From Durusdinium trenchii (lineage: Eukaryota > Sar > Dinophyceae > Suessiales > Symbiodiniaceae): a DNA stretch of 64,000 nucleotides. Location: the NCBI GenBank assembly GCA_963970005.1, contig CAXAMN010003747.1, positions 297,691 through 361,690 of the forward strand, in the 5' to 3' direction. Below, piece by piece: positions 51,901-62,631 of the stretch. The stretch's first letter is position 1. Each line of letters starts with the position of its first letter. The notes beneath the pieces are model-generated. The model ran no database searches. It saw only the letters and a program-made list of their open reading frames with translations, and had not been told where the DNA came from. The translations under genes were made by a program, and so were the position numbers.

Positions 51901-54900
51901 CTCCAGTCACGTCGCTTTTGTCCAATATCCCATTTTCCAGTCACAAACAAAGGAGTCTGCGATGATCAAGCATAGACACCTATTGGAGGCCTCTTTCTTG
52001 AAGAATGGGCTCACGCTCAAGGACAATGTGCAGGTGCTCTTCAGCAAACCAGAATCCCATACGCGGGACAAGAGGGCCATGAGCCAGCTGGCTGTAGCCA
52101 GTTTTCACGCCACCTTCACAGAACCAGACTTCGCCCAGTCATCCGCGATTCTTGAGGGCAAAATAGGGCCATGCCCTTTGGCCAGGATCAGTGACCTCCC
52201 CGGCTATGATGAAGGGTTCAAACCCGGCGCCAGCTCACGGGCCGGCCAGACGCTTGAAATTTTGATTTATATAAACGTTTTGCTATTATTGAAATTATTT
52301 AGATTCAAACGTTTTTCCTTGGGACTGGGATCTGTCTGATTGAAAAATTGGCGCGCAAGGAAGGGCGCCGGCTGCTCGAATGCTATCATCAGCGGCTTGC
52401 TCAGTGGGCTTGCGCTGGACACACCTGACCGTGTGTATTGGATTGACGTGCTGCCCAATGAGTCCCCAAGCACAATCCACAGTGTTTGTGCGTATGTTTT
52501 ACTTTTTTGGGGTGGGGCGTATCTCTATGTGACAAGAAGTCTGTCATCAACATGTGTGTGGCCCTTTTGTCCTAGATGTTCAAGATGATCACACATTTCA
52601 ATTGAAATATTGGCTCAAAAACCAGATGTTCTTCAACTTTCAACCCTAGGTACACCGAATTTGGCCGGGCTGCTGTGGAGCGAAACTGGAGCGAGGATCG
52701 GAAGGTCTTGTACGTTGGCTTTGTTGACCCCAAGCAAAAGACACGGGCAACCAAGGACTTCCGTGATTACGTGTACAAGAAGTGGGACAACAGCTCATTG
52801 GCCCCGGCCAAGACCAGGCCCAGTGAGGAAGGTGAGTCTTCCGGGCCACCCGACTTGGTGATCCTGGCATGGCAGAACGGTTCTCCCCATTTTCCGGATC
52901 CTTTGCTGAGCCGCTTTGCAGAGGGCACAGAGGAGCATGCCAAGATGAAAGAGTTGAAGGAGGAGATGATGGTGCTTTTCCCAACGCCAGACTCAGAGCC
53001 TTCCACAACCGCTTTAACCGCAGGCACTGCCCGGGCTGGTGGGTTCTGTGATTTTGGGATTGATGATGGGGCGAAGCCTGTGGACATCACCAAGGCGGTT
53101 TCCTTGACAGCCGTGGCGGACACAGATTTTGAAGATGTCAAGAATGGAAGGCGGGTGGTTTTTGTTGAACGTGTGTGGCCTTGTTAGGCTTTAAGCTTGA
53201 CTGACAGCATGCTAAGCGAAAGTTTCAAGCCTTCAAATTTAGTATTTGAGCCGTTCATTGAAAGATTCTGTGTGAGCTTTATGTGAGGCTTGCGATGGCA
53301 GAGGGGAAGTCAGGGAGGCCGTCAATCCTGATTTCCTCCAACTTGCACGTTTGGATTGGTAACGCCACGGATTCGGACACCACCTTCACATCGCAGGAGT
53401 TATTTGGATTTGGAGTGGGTTCTTATGAGGAGAAGTCAGTCCGCGCTTTCGATTGATATTGGCCCATTCATTTTTTGCTTTGATGCGAAATTCCTTTTTG
53501 TTGTGGTTGGGCTCGCCCATGGCTACACATAGCTTCTTCCCAAAACATGGGCGATGTGTGTGGGCCAGCTAGACCATTTTCAGGTGATGTGAGCGCTGAA
53601 AACACCGTACTACCTTTCCGGCTTGCCAATGACCTCACTCTTGTTGCCTATGAGAAGAAACCGCAAGCTGTGTGTCACTTTGTTCGCTTTCTGGCAGTCA
53701 GCAAGGGTCTTGGGGAAGTTCAGCTCGAGGACCATCAGCTTACGCAACGGTTCAAAGATTCGGACCCTAGCTGTCATTATTTGTGTGCTTTATTGATTTA
53801 GTTTGCCTGCGGCAGGTGGGCAATTCATTCTGACTTGTTCTTTAGATGAGTCCTGTCAAAACGAGGATGCTGGGAAGGACCCCGTTCCCATCACTTTTCG
53901 GTACAATGTGAAGCCTCTCGACACCAACGTGACCCATGTGTACCGGCCGAAGGTTGACGCCGGCTTGGCTGCTGGAGCTACCCTTCGCCCTCAATCGCTG
54001 GGGCAAGTGCAATCAGTCTTCATTAGTATGTATGTGCAAATGCCACAGCCTGTGTTTGCTGTGGCAGTGGAGCCGATATCTGAGGTACCAGGGAAATTTC
54101 CAGAAGGTGATTTCAAACAATCGCGCTGGGTTGGTGTGTGAGGCCCACATAAAGCCCAACCATCTTCATATCAGAGTCAGTGTAGGTTGTTTTCATCTCT
54201 GCCGGCAGGTGGACTACACATCTTCGCCGCCCACAGTGGTCGCTTCCAAGCCACAGGTATACTTGACGGCTCAGATTTTTGTACCCAAGAAATCTTGGGT
54301 CAATCTCTGCGAGAGCTAGATTTTGGCAGTCTCAGTATGGTTTCGCCGTGTGAGGCACCCGCTAGCAGTATTTGTTGGAGTTCTTATATATATACACACT
54401 TATCATATCTGGTCCAATTTTGTGTTGACGCGCGGTGCTAGCATTTCGCTTGTGAATCAGCTCCAGAGGTTCATGGACATTTAAATCTAAACAATATTGT
54501 TTCAAATCTGACATTCTTATGTAGATGACGCTCGTGACCAGTTTTAACAGTCATGTTTGTGAGGACGACAACTGTTACTGCGAAGTCCCAACTATGCCAG
54601 ACCGCGCAAGTCATACATGACATTTGCCTTATGTACTTTACACGGCTAGAATATCCATCTGATATGTGCATTGTTCATGCAGATGTATGTATCTGGTCCC
54701 CACTTAGATATATAGTTACATGCAAATATGTGCTTATGGATGTGTTTTAAGATGTACAGTAAATATTTGGCCACCATCCACACAGTGTTTGTATGCGTGT
54801 CATGGATCTTAATACACATGACAATGAACAGATCAAGCGTAGGGTGCCCTTTAAAACCCACTCAGGATGCTTTCTGTATACTCAAACTAAAAGATTCACG

Positions 54901-56358
54901 CATCCAAATGACGGGCGCCTCAGTAGAATAGCTCTGGGGCCAGCTGGCCTGTTTTGGCGGGCCCAAGATTTGGAGGCTTTGTTGCCCAGCGGCCAGGCGA
55001 GGTGTTACAAGTTTCAACCTAGGTAACTACAATGTCTCACACCATAGAATGTTTGAGCAAGTTCCTGGGCACGAAGCCAACGTCAAGGGTCATGTTGGGC
55101 GACAGCTGGCAGTTCAACCTCACGGAACATCATCGCAGGATCAACAAAAACTTGGACGGTTAGGTCTTGCTCCGGAACCAAAGGGTTATCTTTTGTATTT
55201 CTGTATGGTTAGTGAATGCGCCGGCTCCGCAGTCGATTCTGGGAGTTGCAATGTGTCCCTCAGATTCTGTGCGGAGCAGCGACGTGCAGTGATCAAGCGA
55301 ACTAACGAGTTGTCTGTTTGCTTCTCCTCGAAGTCCTTGATGCCAGTGCTTCGGGCTGTGGAAGAGCTAAGCGGTTCTGAGGCAGGCGTTGTGTTGCCTT
55401 GTGCTATACTATATAGTGACCGACCTTCAACAAACCCACCCCGTTCTTAGTTCTTGATCTCACTTTTCATTGCCAGGGGGAGCCTGCGCCTGCGCCAGCT
55501 CCTAAAGCAACCCCCAAAGCAAAAGGAAAGTCGAAAGCTAAAGGAGAACCAGGACCTAAGGGGAAGGCGAAGGCAAAGAGTGAGGCGGAAAAGACCAAGA
55601 AGACAGAAGAGGTTGAGACAGAAGATACACCACCTGAGAAGGCAAAGCCTGAGGCAAAGACCAAGAGTGAGAAGAAGAAGAAGAAGGCAGAATCATCTGA
55701 AGCACGCCCCGCTGTCATGAAAAGGCCATCAGCATCCATTTCAGCCGCAGACACCGGACCCGAAGCTCCCAAAGAGCCAGAGACATCAGATGTGCCTTCT
55801 GATTCTCCCCCCAAGAAGAGGCCTTCCGCATTGAGGAAGCCAGCCGGAGCAACCCCAGGAGGCCTTCCATTCTTGTTTGTGAATTGTTCTAATAGATGCG
55901 CGTTCTCAAACAAATGTTACTGGTTCTAGATCCAACTAGCAATCCTAATGGCTTCAATTTACTTCTCAGCGCGGCGAGGAGGCCATGTTAGCAACCCCTA
56001 CAAATATCCAGACGGCATCTGGGGCATCAAAGTTGACGGCAAGCAAGTCTTGACAGTTCGCAGGCAGCATTTGACAAGCGCGTTTGTTTACTTAACCAAA
56101 TCTCAAAACCCGAAACAAAAAACTTGTTCTTGTTGCTGTGGAATTGTTGCTGTTGTTGATACTCGGTCTAATAACAGTGAGGTTGGCGGAAAATATCGCG
56201 ACATTGAGAAATGCCACGAGATTGCCTGCGTTGCAGCGGCGGAGCTTCGCAAGGGGACGAAATTGGAGGATGTACGTTCTATGGTAGTGGCCTTGCAGCA
56301 ATGGACTTTTAGTTTACAACGAAGACAGCAACGTGCAATTGATGGACAAACCCTGTAG
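48902..56358 (+). CDS. long multi-exon basic protein of unknown function
   Basis: Begins MPPASKTLPKKRKSKGAGDD at ATG 48902. Exon-like pieces on the + strand include FVNKVLPVGGPDMYLTNVYG (about 49130), IVKAFQIGLGEAKAVAVLMT (about 50434), a coiled-coil ARLQSAQRIQKEAQDAQLEK (51241-51460), KGDAFVDDWMDKHCLLVQVD (51568), DRVYWIDVLPNE (about 52428), YTEFGRAAVERNWSEDRKVL (52651-53180), SGRPSILISSNLHVWIGNAT (about 53310), FTHPNDGRLSRIALGPAGLF (about 54894), a Lys/Ala/Pro/Glu-rich exon (55477-55880) and NPYKYPDGIWGIKVDGKQVL (about 55995), ending with a helical piece at TAG 56358. I do not recognise a catalytic domain. It may be two genes. Similar proteins seem repeated in dinoflagellate genomes, by recall only. 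Confidence 0.45.
51241..51468 (+). CDS. coiled-coil exon of the unknown protein
   Basis: RPFLARLQSAQRIQKEAQDA, then DLRQADLKAVLAKVESDFKV, then LKNARDLKYLRDRQRNPS is highly charged with heptad-like spacing of Leu and Ala. It follows an acceptor gtgacAG and ends close to a donor near 51455. Confidence 0.5.
   Translation, partial: ARLQSAQRIQKEAQDAQLEKDLRQADLKAVLAKVESDFKVLKEHLLPGDNRVALKNARDLKYLRDRQRNPSHVFL
52651..53187 (+). CDS. exon(s) of the unknown protein, 52.6-53.2 kb
   Basis: A long frame after acceptor accctAG at 52650 reads YTEFGRAAVERNWSEDRKVL, YVGFVDPKQKTRATKDFRDY, PPDLVILAWQNGSPHFPDPL and AKMKELKEEMMVLFPTPDSE before TAG at 53187. The composition is that of a folded protein followed by a low-complexity Ala/Thr/Gly stretch. 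Confidence 0.5.
   Translation, partial: YTEFGRAAVERNWSEDRKVLYVGFVDPKQKTRATKDFRDYVYKKWDNSSLAPAKTRPSEEGESSGPPDLVILAWQNGSPHFPDPLLSRFAEGTEEHAKMKELKEEMMVLFPTPDSEPSTTALTAGTARAGGFCDFGIDDGAKPVDITKAVSLTAVADTDFEDVKNGRRVVFVERVWPC
55477..55929 (+). CDS. Lys/Ala/Pro/Glu-rich exon
   Basis: After the acceptor cattgccAG at 55476 the frame encodes GEPAPAPAPKATPKAKGKSK and long runs of KAKSE/KTEE-type residues, then KRPSASISAADTGPEAPKEP and KKRPSALRKPAGATPGG. It is a disordered, histone-tail-like basic region that could bind nucleic acid; this is an inference from composition only. Confidence 0.45.
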   Translation, partial: GEPAPAPAPKATPKAKGKSKAKGEPGPKGKAKAKSEAEKTKKTEEVETEDTPPEKAKPEAKTKSEKKKKKAESSEARPAVMKRPSASISAADTGPEAPKEPETSDVPSDSPPKKRPSALRKPAGATPGGLPFLFVNCSNRCAFSNKCYWF

Positions 56359-56514
56359 TAGCTGAACACAAAAGAAAGCGCACACCAAAAAACTCGTAAG
56401 GGGCGTAACACATGGTGAACCAGTCATGCGCTTGGAGTGAGAGTTGGAACCAATGTGGCGCCCATCTTTTGTTCATGTGCTGAACTTGTGACCACTGCTA
56501 GTAGTCAGTCTCAG

Positions 56515-56973
56515 GACAAACATTTGGGATCACCAAGTCGCGTATTGGTCGTTAAGAACCCATGGGCATGTGCGATCATCCGGGGCGACAAGATTTGGGA
56601 GATCAGGTCAACGAATACAAATGTTCGGGAGCGGGTAGGCATTGCAGAGTCAGGCACGCAGAGAATCATAGGCGAAGTTAGCTTGCTTGACTCTTTTCCT
56701 TTGACGGCAGCTTTGTTTAGAGACAACTTGGACAAGCACGGCGTTGCGAATTTGGCCGATGTCATTCCTGAAGGGAGAACTGCGTACGCTTGGGTTTTGT
56801 CAGCGCCAAAGGAATACAGCAGGCCAAAAAAGTATTCCCATCCCTTGGGAGCTATCAACTGGGTTCAAATTGATCCTCCGAGTTTGACATCGCAAAACCC
56901 GCAGTTGGAAAACAGCGACTCAGCTGTGTTCCAGTCCATCGACTTGCAGTTTCAGCATCGACACATTAATTAG
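56515..56973 (+). CDS. ASCH-domain protein exon
   Basis: After the acceptor gtctcAG at 56514 the exon reads DKHLGSPSRVLVVKNPWACA, then IIRGDKIWEIRSTNTNVRER, then RIIGEVSLLDSFPLT, and later AYAWVLSAPKEYSRPKKY and HPLGAINWVQID, ending at TAG 56973. The G-x-K-x-x-E-x-R signature (GDKIWEIR), the following GEV strand and the Trp-containing end are those of the ASCH domain, a PUA-like RNA- or nucleotide-binding fold, some members of which act on modified nucleosides. There is no ATG close to the domain, so it is a downstream exon, either of the long basic protein before it or of a separate gene. Confidence 0.6.
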   Translation, partial: DKHLGSPSRVLVVKNPWACAIIRGDKIWEIRSTNTNVRERVGIAESGTQRIIGEVSLLDSFPLTAALFRDNLDKHGVANLADVIPEGRTAYAWVLSAPKEYSRPKKYSHPLGAINWVQIDPPSLTSQNPQLENSDSAVFQSIDLQFQHRHIN

Positions 56974-57660
56974 TGGAGAAATCATGTCAGCATGCGATCT
57001 AGCGCTTAAAATTAAAAGTCCTGCTGCAGCGTGCAGCTAACTTTGTTTCATTGAGTGTGCTGTGTTTTGATTCGACCTGGACAGGGGTGATTCAATGGAT
57101 GGATAGGGGCATGGAGGGTCACAGACAGACAGATAAACATGCACGCGGGCAGACAGGCAGAAAGACAGACAGGTAGGTCAGTGTGTGTTTGTGTATGTGT
57201 GTGTTGGATATAGTGTGTGGAAAGTTGATCGCAAGATAGATTGGCGTGTTATAGATGGGCGATGAGTTGATGGCAAGTAAGTGGGCTGTGTTGTGGGTGA
57301 ATGGATGAGTGCTTGGGTGGTTGGATGGGTGGATAGATTGGTCCTGGTGCAAAGATTGGTGGAGTGATTTAATTATTGGTTCATTCGCTCGATGAACTGT
57401 ATGTGGTTGGATCGCAACTTGCATTTAGTGGTTGTCGGTGGGTAGATTAACTGTAGCAAGCTGTCAAGCAAAGCTGCGCACGCAGAAGGGGAGATAGGAG
57501 GGATAGTAGACGTAAGCAAGGCAAGGGGTTGGAGAAGAGATTGAGACTGTCCCCACTGTGCGCAGGTGAGCGTTAAAGGAATAACAACAAGAAGAACAAG
57601 CTCGGTCGGTGTGCTAGATAACTACTATTCTTAAATTGGTATCTTTGTAACGATTAGAAG
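56974..57660. repeat. interval with acag, tgtg and tgga-type microsatellites
   Basis: Degenerate acagacag (57120-57175), tgtgtgtt (57178-57210) and ggatgga/gggtgg words (57300-57345) dominate. No gene is seen. Confidence 0.7.
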
Positions 57661-57671
57661 ATCTATAACAA

Positions 57672-57923
57672 TTGACATTGAACGCGGCCATGCAATTCAA
57701 GGCTGAGATGGTGGCAACGGTCCCAGGAAGGAGCGCAACTGAGGGGGGTTGTGGGGTCGATGCAGCTGCAGCGACTGCTGCAGAGACTGCTGCAGCGACT
57801 GCTGCAGAGACTGCTGAAGCGACTGCTGCAGAGACTGCTGCTGCAGACCCTGAGCCTGAGCCTGAACAGGCGGAGGAAGAAGCTGTGATCGAGACGGATG
57901 CAATTGTGGAAGATGTGTCGTAG
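57672..57923 (+). CDS. small ORF with 12-bp coding minisatellite
   Basis: An 83-codon frame contains about seven units of a 12-base repeat (gcagcgactgct / gcagagactgct, 57768-57845), read as alternating ATAA and ETAA, followed by an acidic DPEPEPEQAEEEAVIETDAI tail. It has no recognised domain. It may be a short acidic peptide gene or an artefact of the repeat; the minus strand is also open and reads SLQQ repeats. Confidence 0.3.
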   Translation: MTLNAAMQFKAEMVATVPGRSATEGGCGVDAAAATAAETAAATAAETAEATAAETAAADPEPEPEQAEEEAVIETDAIVEDVS

Positions 57924-58640
57924 ACTTTGCAACTGCTACAAACGTAGCCGTTTCTTCGTTTGGACCGCTGTACGCTGCTGGGTCAGTCAAGCAAAAATGT
58001 GATGCTGGCCAGAACTGGGGAGGGGCCACAGAGTTATCTAACCATGGTTGGCTCTACAACTAACTATGTGTTTTTTACTCGTGCCAAGGGACGTGGTGCT
58101 TGACCAAACAATGGGTGCGCTGACGCCCGCCCAGCTTCCCCCAATACGCGCGCGCGCGCACACGTGTTCAACCACTTCAACATGTCGCGCGCTGTGGAGT
58201 TGACCCTCTCGGACTTGGACTTTGAAACAAAGAATATTGCCTCTGTATGTGGAAGTGAAACATGTTCGGTAGGAAGCAAAGCTGCTTTCAATATTGATGA
58301 CTGTTTTTGAAAAGCTGTCAGGTGGATAGTGTGGATAGTTTGGTTACCGACGGCGGCGGCGAAAGGGGGAAAGACCCAGATAACATATTATAATCTGATA
58401 TGGGAAACAGTTTTTTGGGGTTCAAGCAACCTGACCCCCATGCGCAGCCACGATTTTGGAAGAAAAGTGAAGGCTGGCAGGAAAGCAAACAGCCCATACC
58501 TTCGTGTAGGAGGACATTGGGAGGATGAAGTAATGGGAGTGGTAGCTGAGCTTAAACATGTCCTGGCTGGAGCTCCTAGCTGTGCAGCCCCATGACGGTT
58601 GAAGAGCCACAGCATGCCAGACAAAAACCATCTTAGGTCA
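57924..58640. other. interval without a recognised gene
   Basis: A frame at 58329-58595 (88 codons) has no recognised family. A cgcgcgcg run lies at 58147-58160. Confidence 0.5.
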
Positions 58641-58722
58641 GACCCTTCCAGCATAACACTGGCAGGTCATTTGAGGACCTGATTCATTTTGAGGACCCAA
58701 TTCACACGAAAAATCTTTCATG
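58640..58722 (+). repeat. dispersed repeat, forward copy of 38093-38170
   Basis: agcataacactggcaggtc, then atttgaggacctgattcat and gaggacccaattcacacgaa is repeated in reverse complement 20 kb upstream. Confidence 0.8.
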
Positions 58723-58804
58723 GTCGAAACCGAGCCGTGAGGCCAAACGATGCAACGCCCTTTGACAAGAACAGGTTCCAAGGCCAATCCAAACCCCATT
58801 ACTC

Positions 58805-59275
58805 ACACTGCACTCATGTGCCAGTGATTGAATGAATGACATTCCATAATATAGCATTGTCCTCACATAAGAGCCGGAAAGCAATCCAAAAACAAACTGC
58901 TTTGCTTGTTCATGGTTGTGCACAGGTTTGACCCCGGTTCGAGGAAACCGTTATGAATGCGCTTGCCTTTCTTGTAGGCCGCCATTTTTGTTTATTTAGG
59001 CTGAGCCTAGCACGTTTGTTTGGCCAGCTGAGCAACTATGAGCAAAAGATTGGGAATCTGACTTGATGGAAAAGAGTTTCCTGCAGGCGGCAAGCCTTCA
59101 ACATCCGAAATCCTTCTATATAGCTGATTGCAAGACTTGACTTCTGCACCTTGTGCTTGTGATTCCGCCATAGTTGCTCCACCCCTGGAGCCCCACTTGG
59201 TGTGAAGTCCAGGACCACAAGTGTCTCTTAACGAAACAGGTTGCTGCCGAAGTTCAGGCAAAGCTTTGTGGGTGG
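58805..59275 (+). repeat. direct duplication, copy 1
   Basis: From the word cactcatgtgccagtgattg through gcacaggtttgacccc, gtaggccgccat and aatgcgcttgcc to ggcaaagctttgtgggtgg, this block recurs at 59394-59930 with few changes. It has no recognised coding; frames on its minus strand (about 59007-59261) are similarly preserved in copy 2. Confidence 0.85.
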
Positions 59276-59393
59276 TTACACTGGTCTCATGGAGCTCATT
59301 ACTTTGAGACGCTTTATGACGCGCGTTTTCACAAACTGTGGCTGAATCAACCTGGCAGGCGGCAGCAGCGCCATTCTTTGATATTCTTCAACC

Positions 59394-59930
59394 ATTGCAC
59401 TCATGCGCCAGTGATTGAATGAATGACATTCCATATATAGCATTGTCCTCATATAAGAGCCGGAAAGTAATCCAAAGACAAACTGCTTTGCTTGTTCATG
59501 GTTGTGCACAGGTTTGACCCCGGTTCGAGGAAACCGTTATGAATGCGCTTGCCTTTCTTGTAGGCCGCCATCTTTGTCTATTTAGGCTGAGCCTAGCACG
59601 TTTGTTTTGCGACATTTGGTATGAGTTATGCACTGCGCGTTTTCTACCTATTGCTCAAGGTCCATGGCTTGGCCTGCTGAGCAATTATGAGCAAGAGATT
59701 GGGAATCTGACTTGATGGAAAAGAGCTTCCTGCAGGTGGCAAGCCTTCAACATCCAAAATCCTTCTATATAGATGATTGCAAGACTTGACTTCCACACTG
59801 CGTGCTTGTGATTCCGCCATAGTTGCTCCACCCCTGGAGCCCCACTTGGTGTGAAGTCCAGGGCCGCAAGTGTCTCTTAACGAAACAGGTTGCTGCCGAA
59901 GTTCAGGCAAAGCTTTGTGGGTGGCTACAT
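59394..59930 (+). repeat. direct duplication, copy 2 with a 60-base insert
   Basis: Matches copy 1 except for an extra stretch of about 60 bases at 59609-59668 (starting gcgacatttggtatgag), absent from copy 1. Unique sequence of about 118 bases separates the copies. Confidence 0.85.
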
Positions 59931-60250
59931 GTACATATGACTGTTCAACATCGCCGGTCCTTGGCGGTCGCCTGCGGAAACAGCAGACGACACTCAGGAT
60001 GTTCTACATTTTGACCCACACTTCTTGCTAGTTCATTCTGGACGAGTGCGCCCGCCTTAACCCTGCGCTGTTGAACGGCAAAAAAAAGGCGCTGCGGCTA
60101 ACTCCGACGAAAAGTGTCGAAGAACAATCCTCGGATTGCATCCACTGGACGGATACAACATGATACCAAAAATATTGAATCACAATGATGCAATGACCCC
60201 ATAAATAAACACAACTGAGTCTTGATCCTCCGTAGCATCGGGCTCATAAG
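59931..60250. other. interval without a gene
   Basis: I see no coding or repeat of note in this stretch. Confidence 0.5.
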
Positions 60251-60258
60251 GGCTTTGA

Positions 60259-61035
60259 ATGGGAGAGCAGATCTCTCCCAGCACTTGCCAGGTCTGCAAG
60301 CGTTGGCCGGTGCGAGGCAAAACCTGTGCCGTGTGCCAAGCGGCTAACAGGTTGTCGCATTGGGTAACTTTGCCATCACTTCTAGGAGAAGCGGAAGGGA
60401 GGCCCTGGTTGCGGATCTGGTCGTTGCGGGCCCTGCTACAGCCCCTGAGACAAAGGAGGAGCAGTTATTGTGGTAGGGGAGGACTCCTTCCAAAGAGAGA
60501 ATACAGAAGAAGAGCAGGTCACCCTTGAAGAGAAGGAGAGAAAGTCCCAGGCGCAGTACAAAGAGGTCAAAGACACCGCATCGTGGTACTGAGTGGAATG
60601 GAAGGATTCCTTATTCCTCTCATCCAAGGTGGACTTCTTCAACAAACAAAGGCATTACCAAGAGGGCGAAGCAAGAGCTTAAACACAGAAGAGATCGACA
60701 ACGCGGGTATTGTTGAGAGGCACGATGCCGCCTCGCCTGAGGAGACCAGCAGCGGCCAAAGCCAGAGGCCGTGTGTTGCGAAGGCCCGCTAGCCGGGCGG
60801 ACGTTGAGCCCATTGAGGAGCTGCACAGTTGGGGAGCATTGACATTGGACAAGTTGCACAATCTCTCTCCATCATTGAGCTGGACCGTGCTTCTTATTAT
60901 GAGGGGCATGTCAAAGTGGCTGGACAGCTCAAAGGGTTGAAGCCCGCAGGAGAAGGCATGGAGTTTGAGCTGACCGGCACGCAAAGTGAAGGATCGACAT
61001 CCCAGAGCTTTGGCTTGCCAAGCCATTGAACCCAT
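60259..61035 (+). pseudogene. probable dinoflagellate retroelement ORF remnant
   Basis: The frame at 60259 begins MGEQISPSTCQVCKRWPVRG and KTCAVCQAANRL, with paired C-x-x-C motifs. A later frame at 60724 reads MPPRLRRPAAAKARGRVLRR then PASRADVEPIEELHSWGA, and another continues IIELDRASYYEGHVKVAGQL and FELTGTQSEGSTSQ. The 'MPPRLRRPAA' opening and the Cys-rich start resemble ORFs of dinoflagellate non-LTR elements as I recall them. At least two frameshifts break it, and no reverse transcriptase or endonuclease domain is visible. Confidence 0.35.
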
Positions 61036-62626
61036 GAAGTCTCATTTGCTCACGTCTAGAGGAGAGTTGCGCAATATGAGCAAGGAGGACCCGCCGCTGT
61101 AAATGACTTACTCGCAACAACAGATGAAAGGGCAAGCCACCCCTGTCCTTTGGCAGGAGACCTCGACGCTTTCTCAGCGGCTAAAGTCGTTGGAAAGCGG
61201 GCTACATGGGGCTCACTGGACCATAGCACGTCAGTTGGATCTCGTGAAAGCAGAGGAGATCGCTTTAGCACAGCACTTAGAAAGTAGTGAGGCTGCCAGG
61301 CTGGCCCGTGACGACTACCAAAACCGAGCGCCAGGCACCAAACCGTTTGGTATGACAAGGCAAGGTGAGGCAGATTTCAATGCAAAAGGCAAACAGATAA
61401 CATGTCAAGCAACATGGCGGCTGAGCCTGTATTTCTTTGGCTGAGCCTTGCAGGTATTTTTGCAAGGCCGCTCTGGGACCGGAAAGGCTGTGTGCATCAT
61501 CAGCGCATCCTACATCGAAGCCGTCTTTTTCCTGATGCGCGACGTCTCTTCATCACAAGATCTTCACTGCCTTGTGAAAATGTTGCAGATGAGTTGGGAA
61601 GCTTGGCGAAAGAGTGAAAGAGTGTTTGGAACAGACCTGATGACGCCTCCTGCGGTGCTTCCGCACCCAAAAGGGGGGAAGCCGGGAAGATCGTTGATTT
61701 TTGCCACTCTACGGAGGACGGTCCTTGCCTTTGAGCAGACACTTCACACGAGGATCAAAACTTCTGTGTCTGACTTGGGATCAGCTGGTGCAGGGTTTGC
61801 TTCCGAACTGCCCCGGAGCAATTCAATACTCAACTTTTCTTGCAAGATCCTTGGCAATATTAGTACACAGTAGCAGTGGTAGCTGGCCAAATCAGAATGG
61901 CCGTTGCGTAGAACTTTGCAGGGGAGTTTGTCGCTGGACAAAGTTTAAAAACACGAATTCTTTTTGCAAACGACGCTTTTGGCCAGCTTTGAAACCACCT
62001 GCCGGTTTGGATCCGCTCCTAATTTAGGCAGAATTCCACAACAAGCTTCGATCGTTTGATGCAAAGCTACCCGTCGAATTGCGAGGCAGAGTTACACTTG
62101 ATCAATTTCGGACAAAGCAGGCTGGAAATGGACAGAAGGCTACAAAAATTGAGGAAATAGGGGTAGTTTCTGGGTGTGTATGTTTCAGCCCTCCCAGCAC
62201 GGCCAATGAGAACGGAGTAGTGCCGTTTCACCAGGTTTGAAGGATATGTACGATGGAGATGCAGCTCGTCAGCTTTCGTGGCATTGCACGCTTCTCGGTG
62301 ACCCTTGAGGCCCTTTTAAGAGCAGGCAACTGCCTCACGCTTGAGCAGTACACTGAGCAGACAACCGCCTGTATTGGTGTTCCGTTGCGCAAGGATCAGC
62401 TACAAGACATCTACAGCACCTCGGAAGTAGTTGCAACCTTTCATACAGTCAGCCAAGGCGTTGGCAAGGACACGGTCTAGGTCCAAGGTGAATTATGAAG
62501 AAACTTACGCAAAGTTAACCAAATTCCTGCTTGGGAACTCTGCGCAAAATCACTAAATGATAACTTGCAAAATGGAATGTGGATTGAAGGCGAGGGTCAG
62601 CATGTATAATATATTCATATATCATA

Positions 62627-62631
62627 TATCC
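62627..62631. other. empty Copia target site
   Basis: In this copy the word atcat occurs once, within tatatcatatatcccattc, where the first copy has the 7.9 kb element flanked by two ATCAT copies. Flanks on both sides match the first copy. The exact base numbers may be off by a few because the region is AT-repetitive. Confidence 0.75.

Noticed and set aside
57672..57923. Functional alanine-rich protein gene
   Set aside because: The frame depends on a 12-base repeat open on both strands; kept only as a low-confidence small ORF.
58920..58950. tRNA-like words (ggtttgaccccggttcgagg), present in both direct copies
   Set aside because: It resembles a T-arm and box B, but no acceptor or anticodon stem can be drawn around it and box B lacks its final CC.
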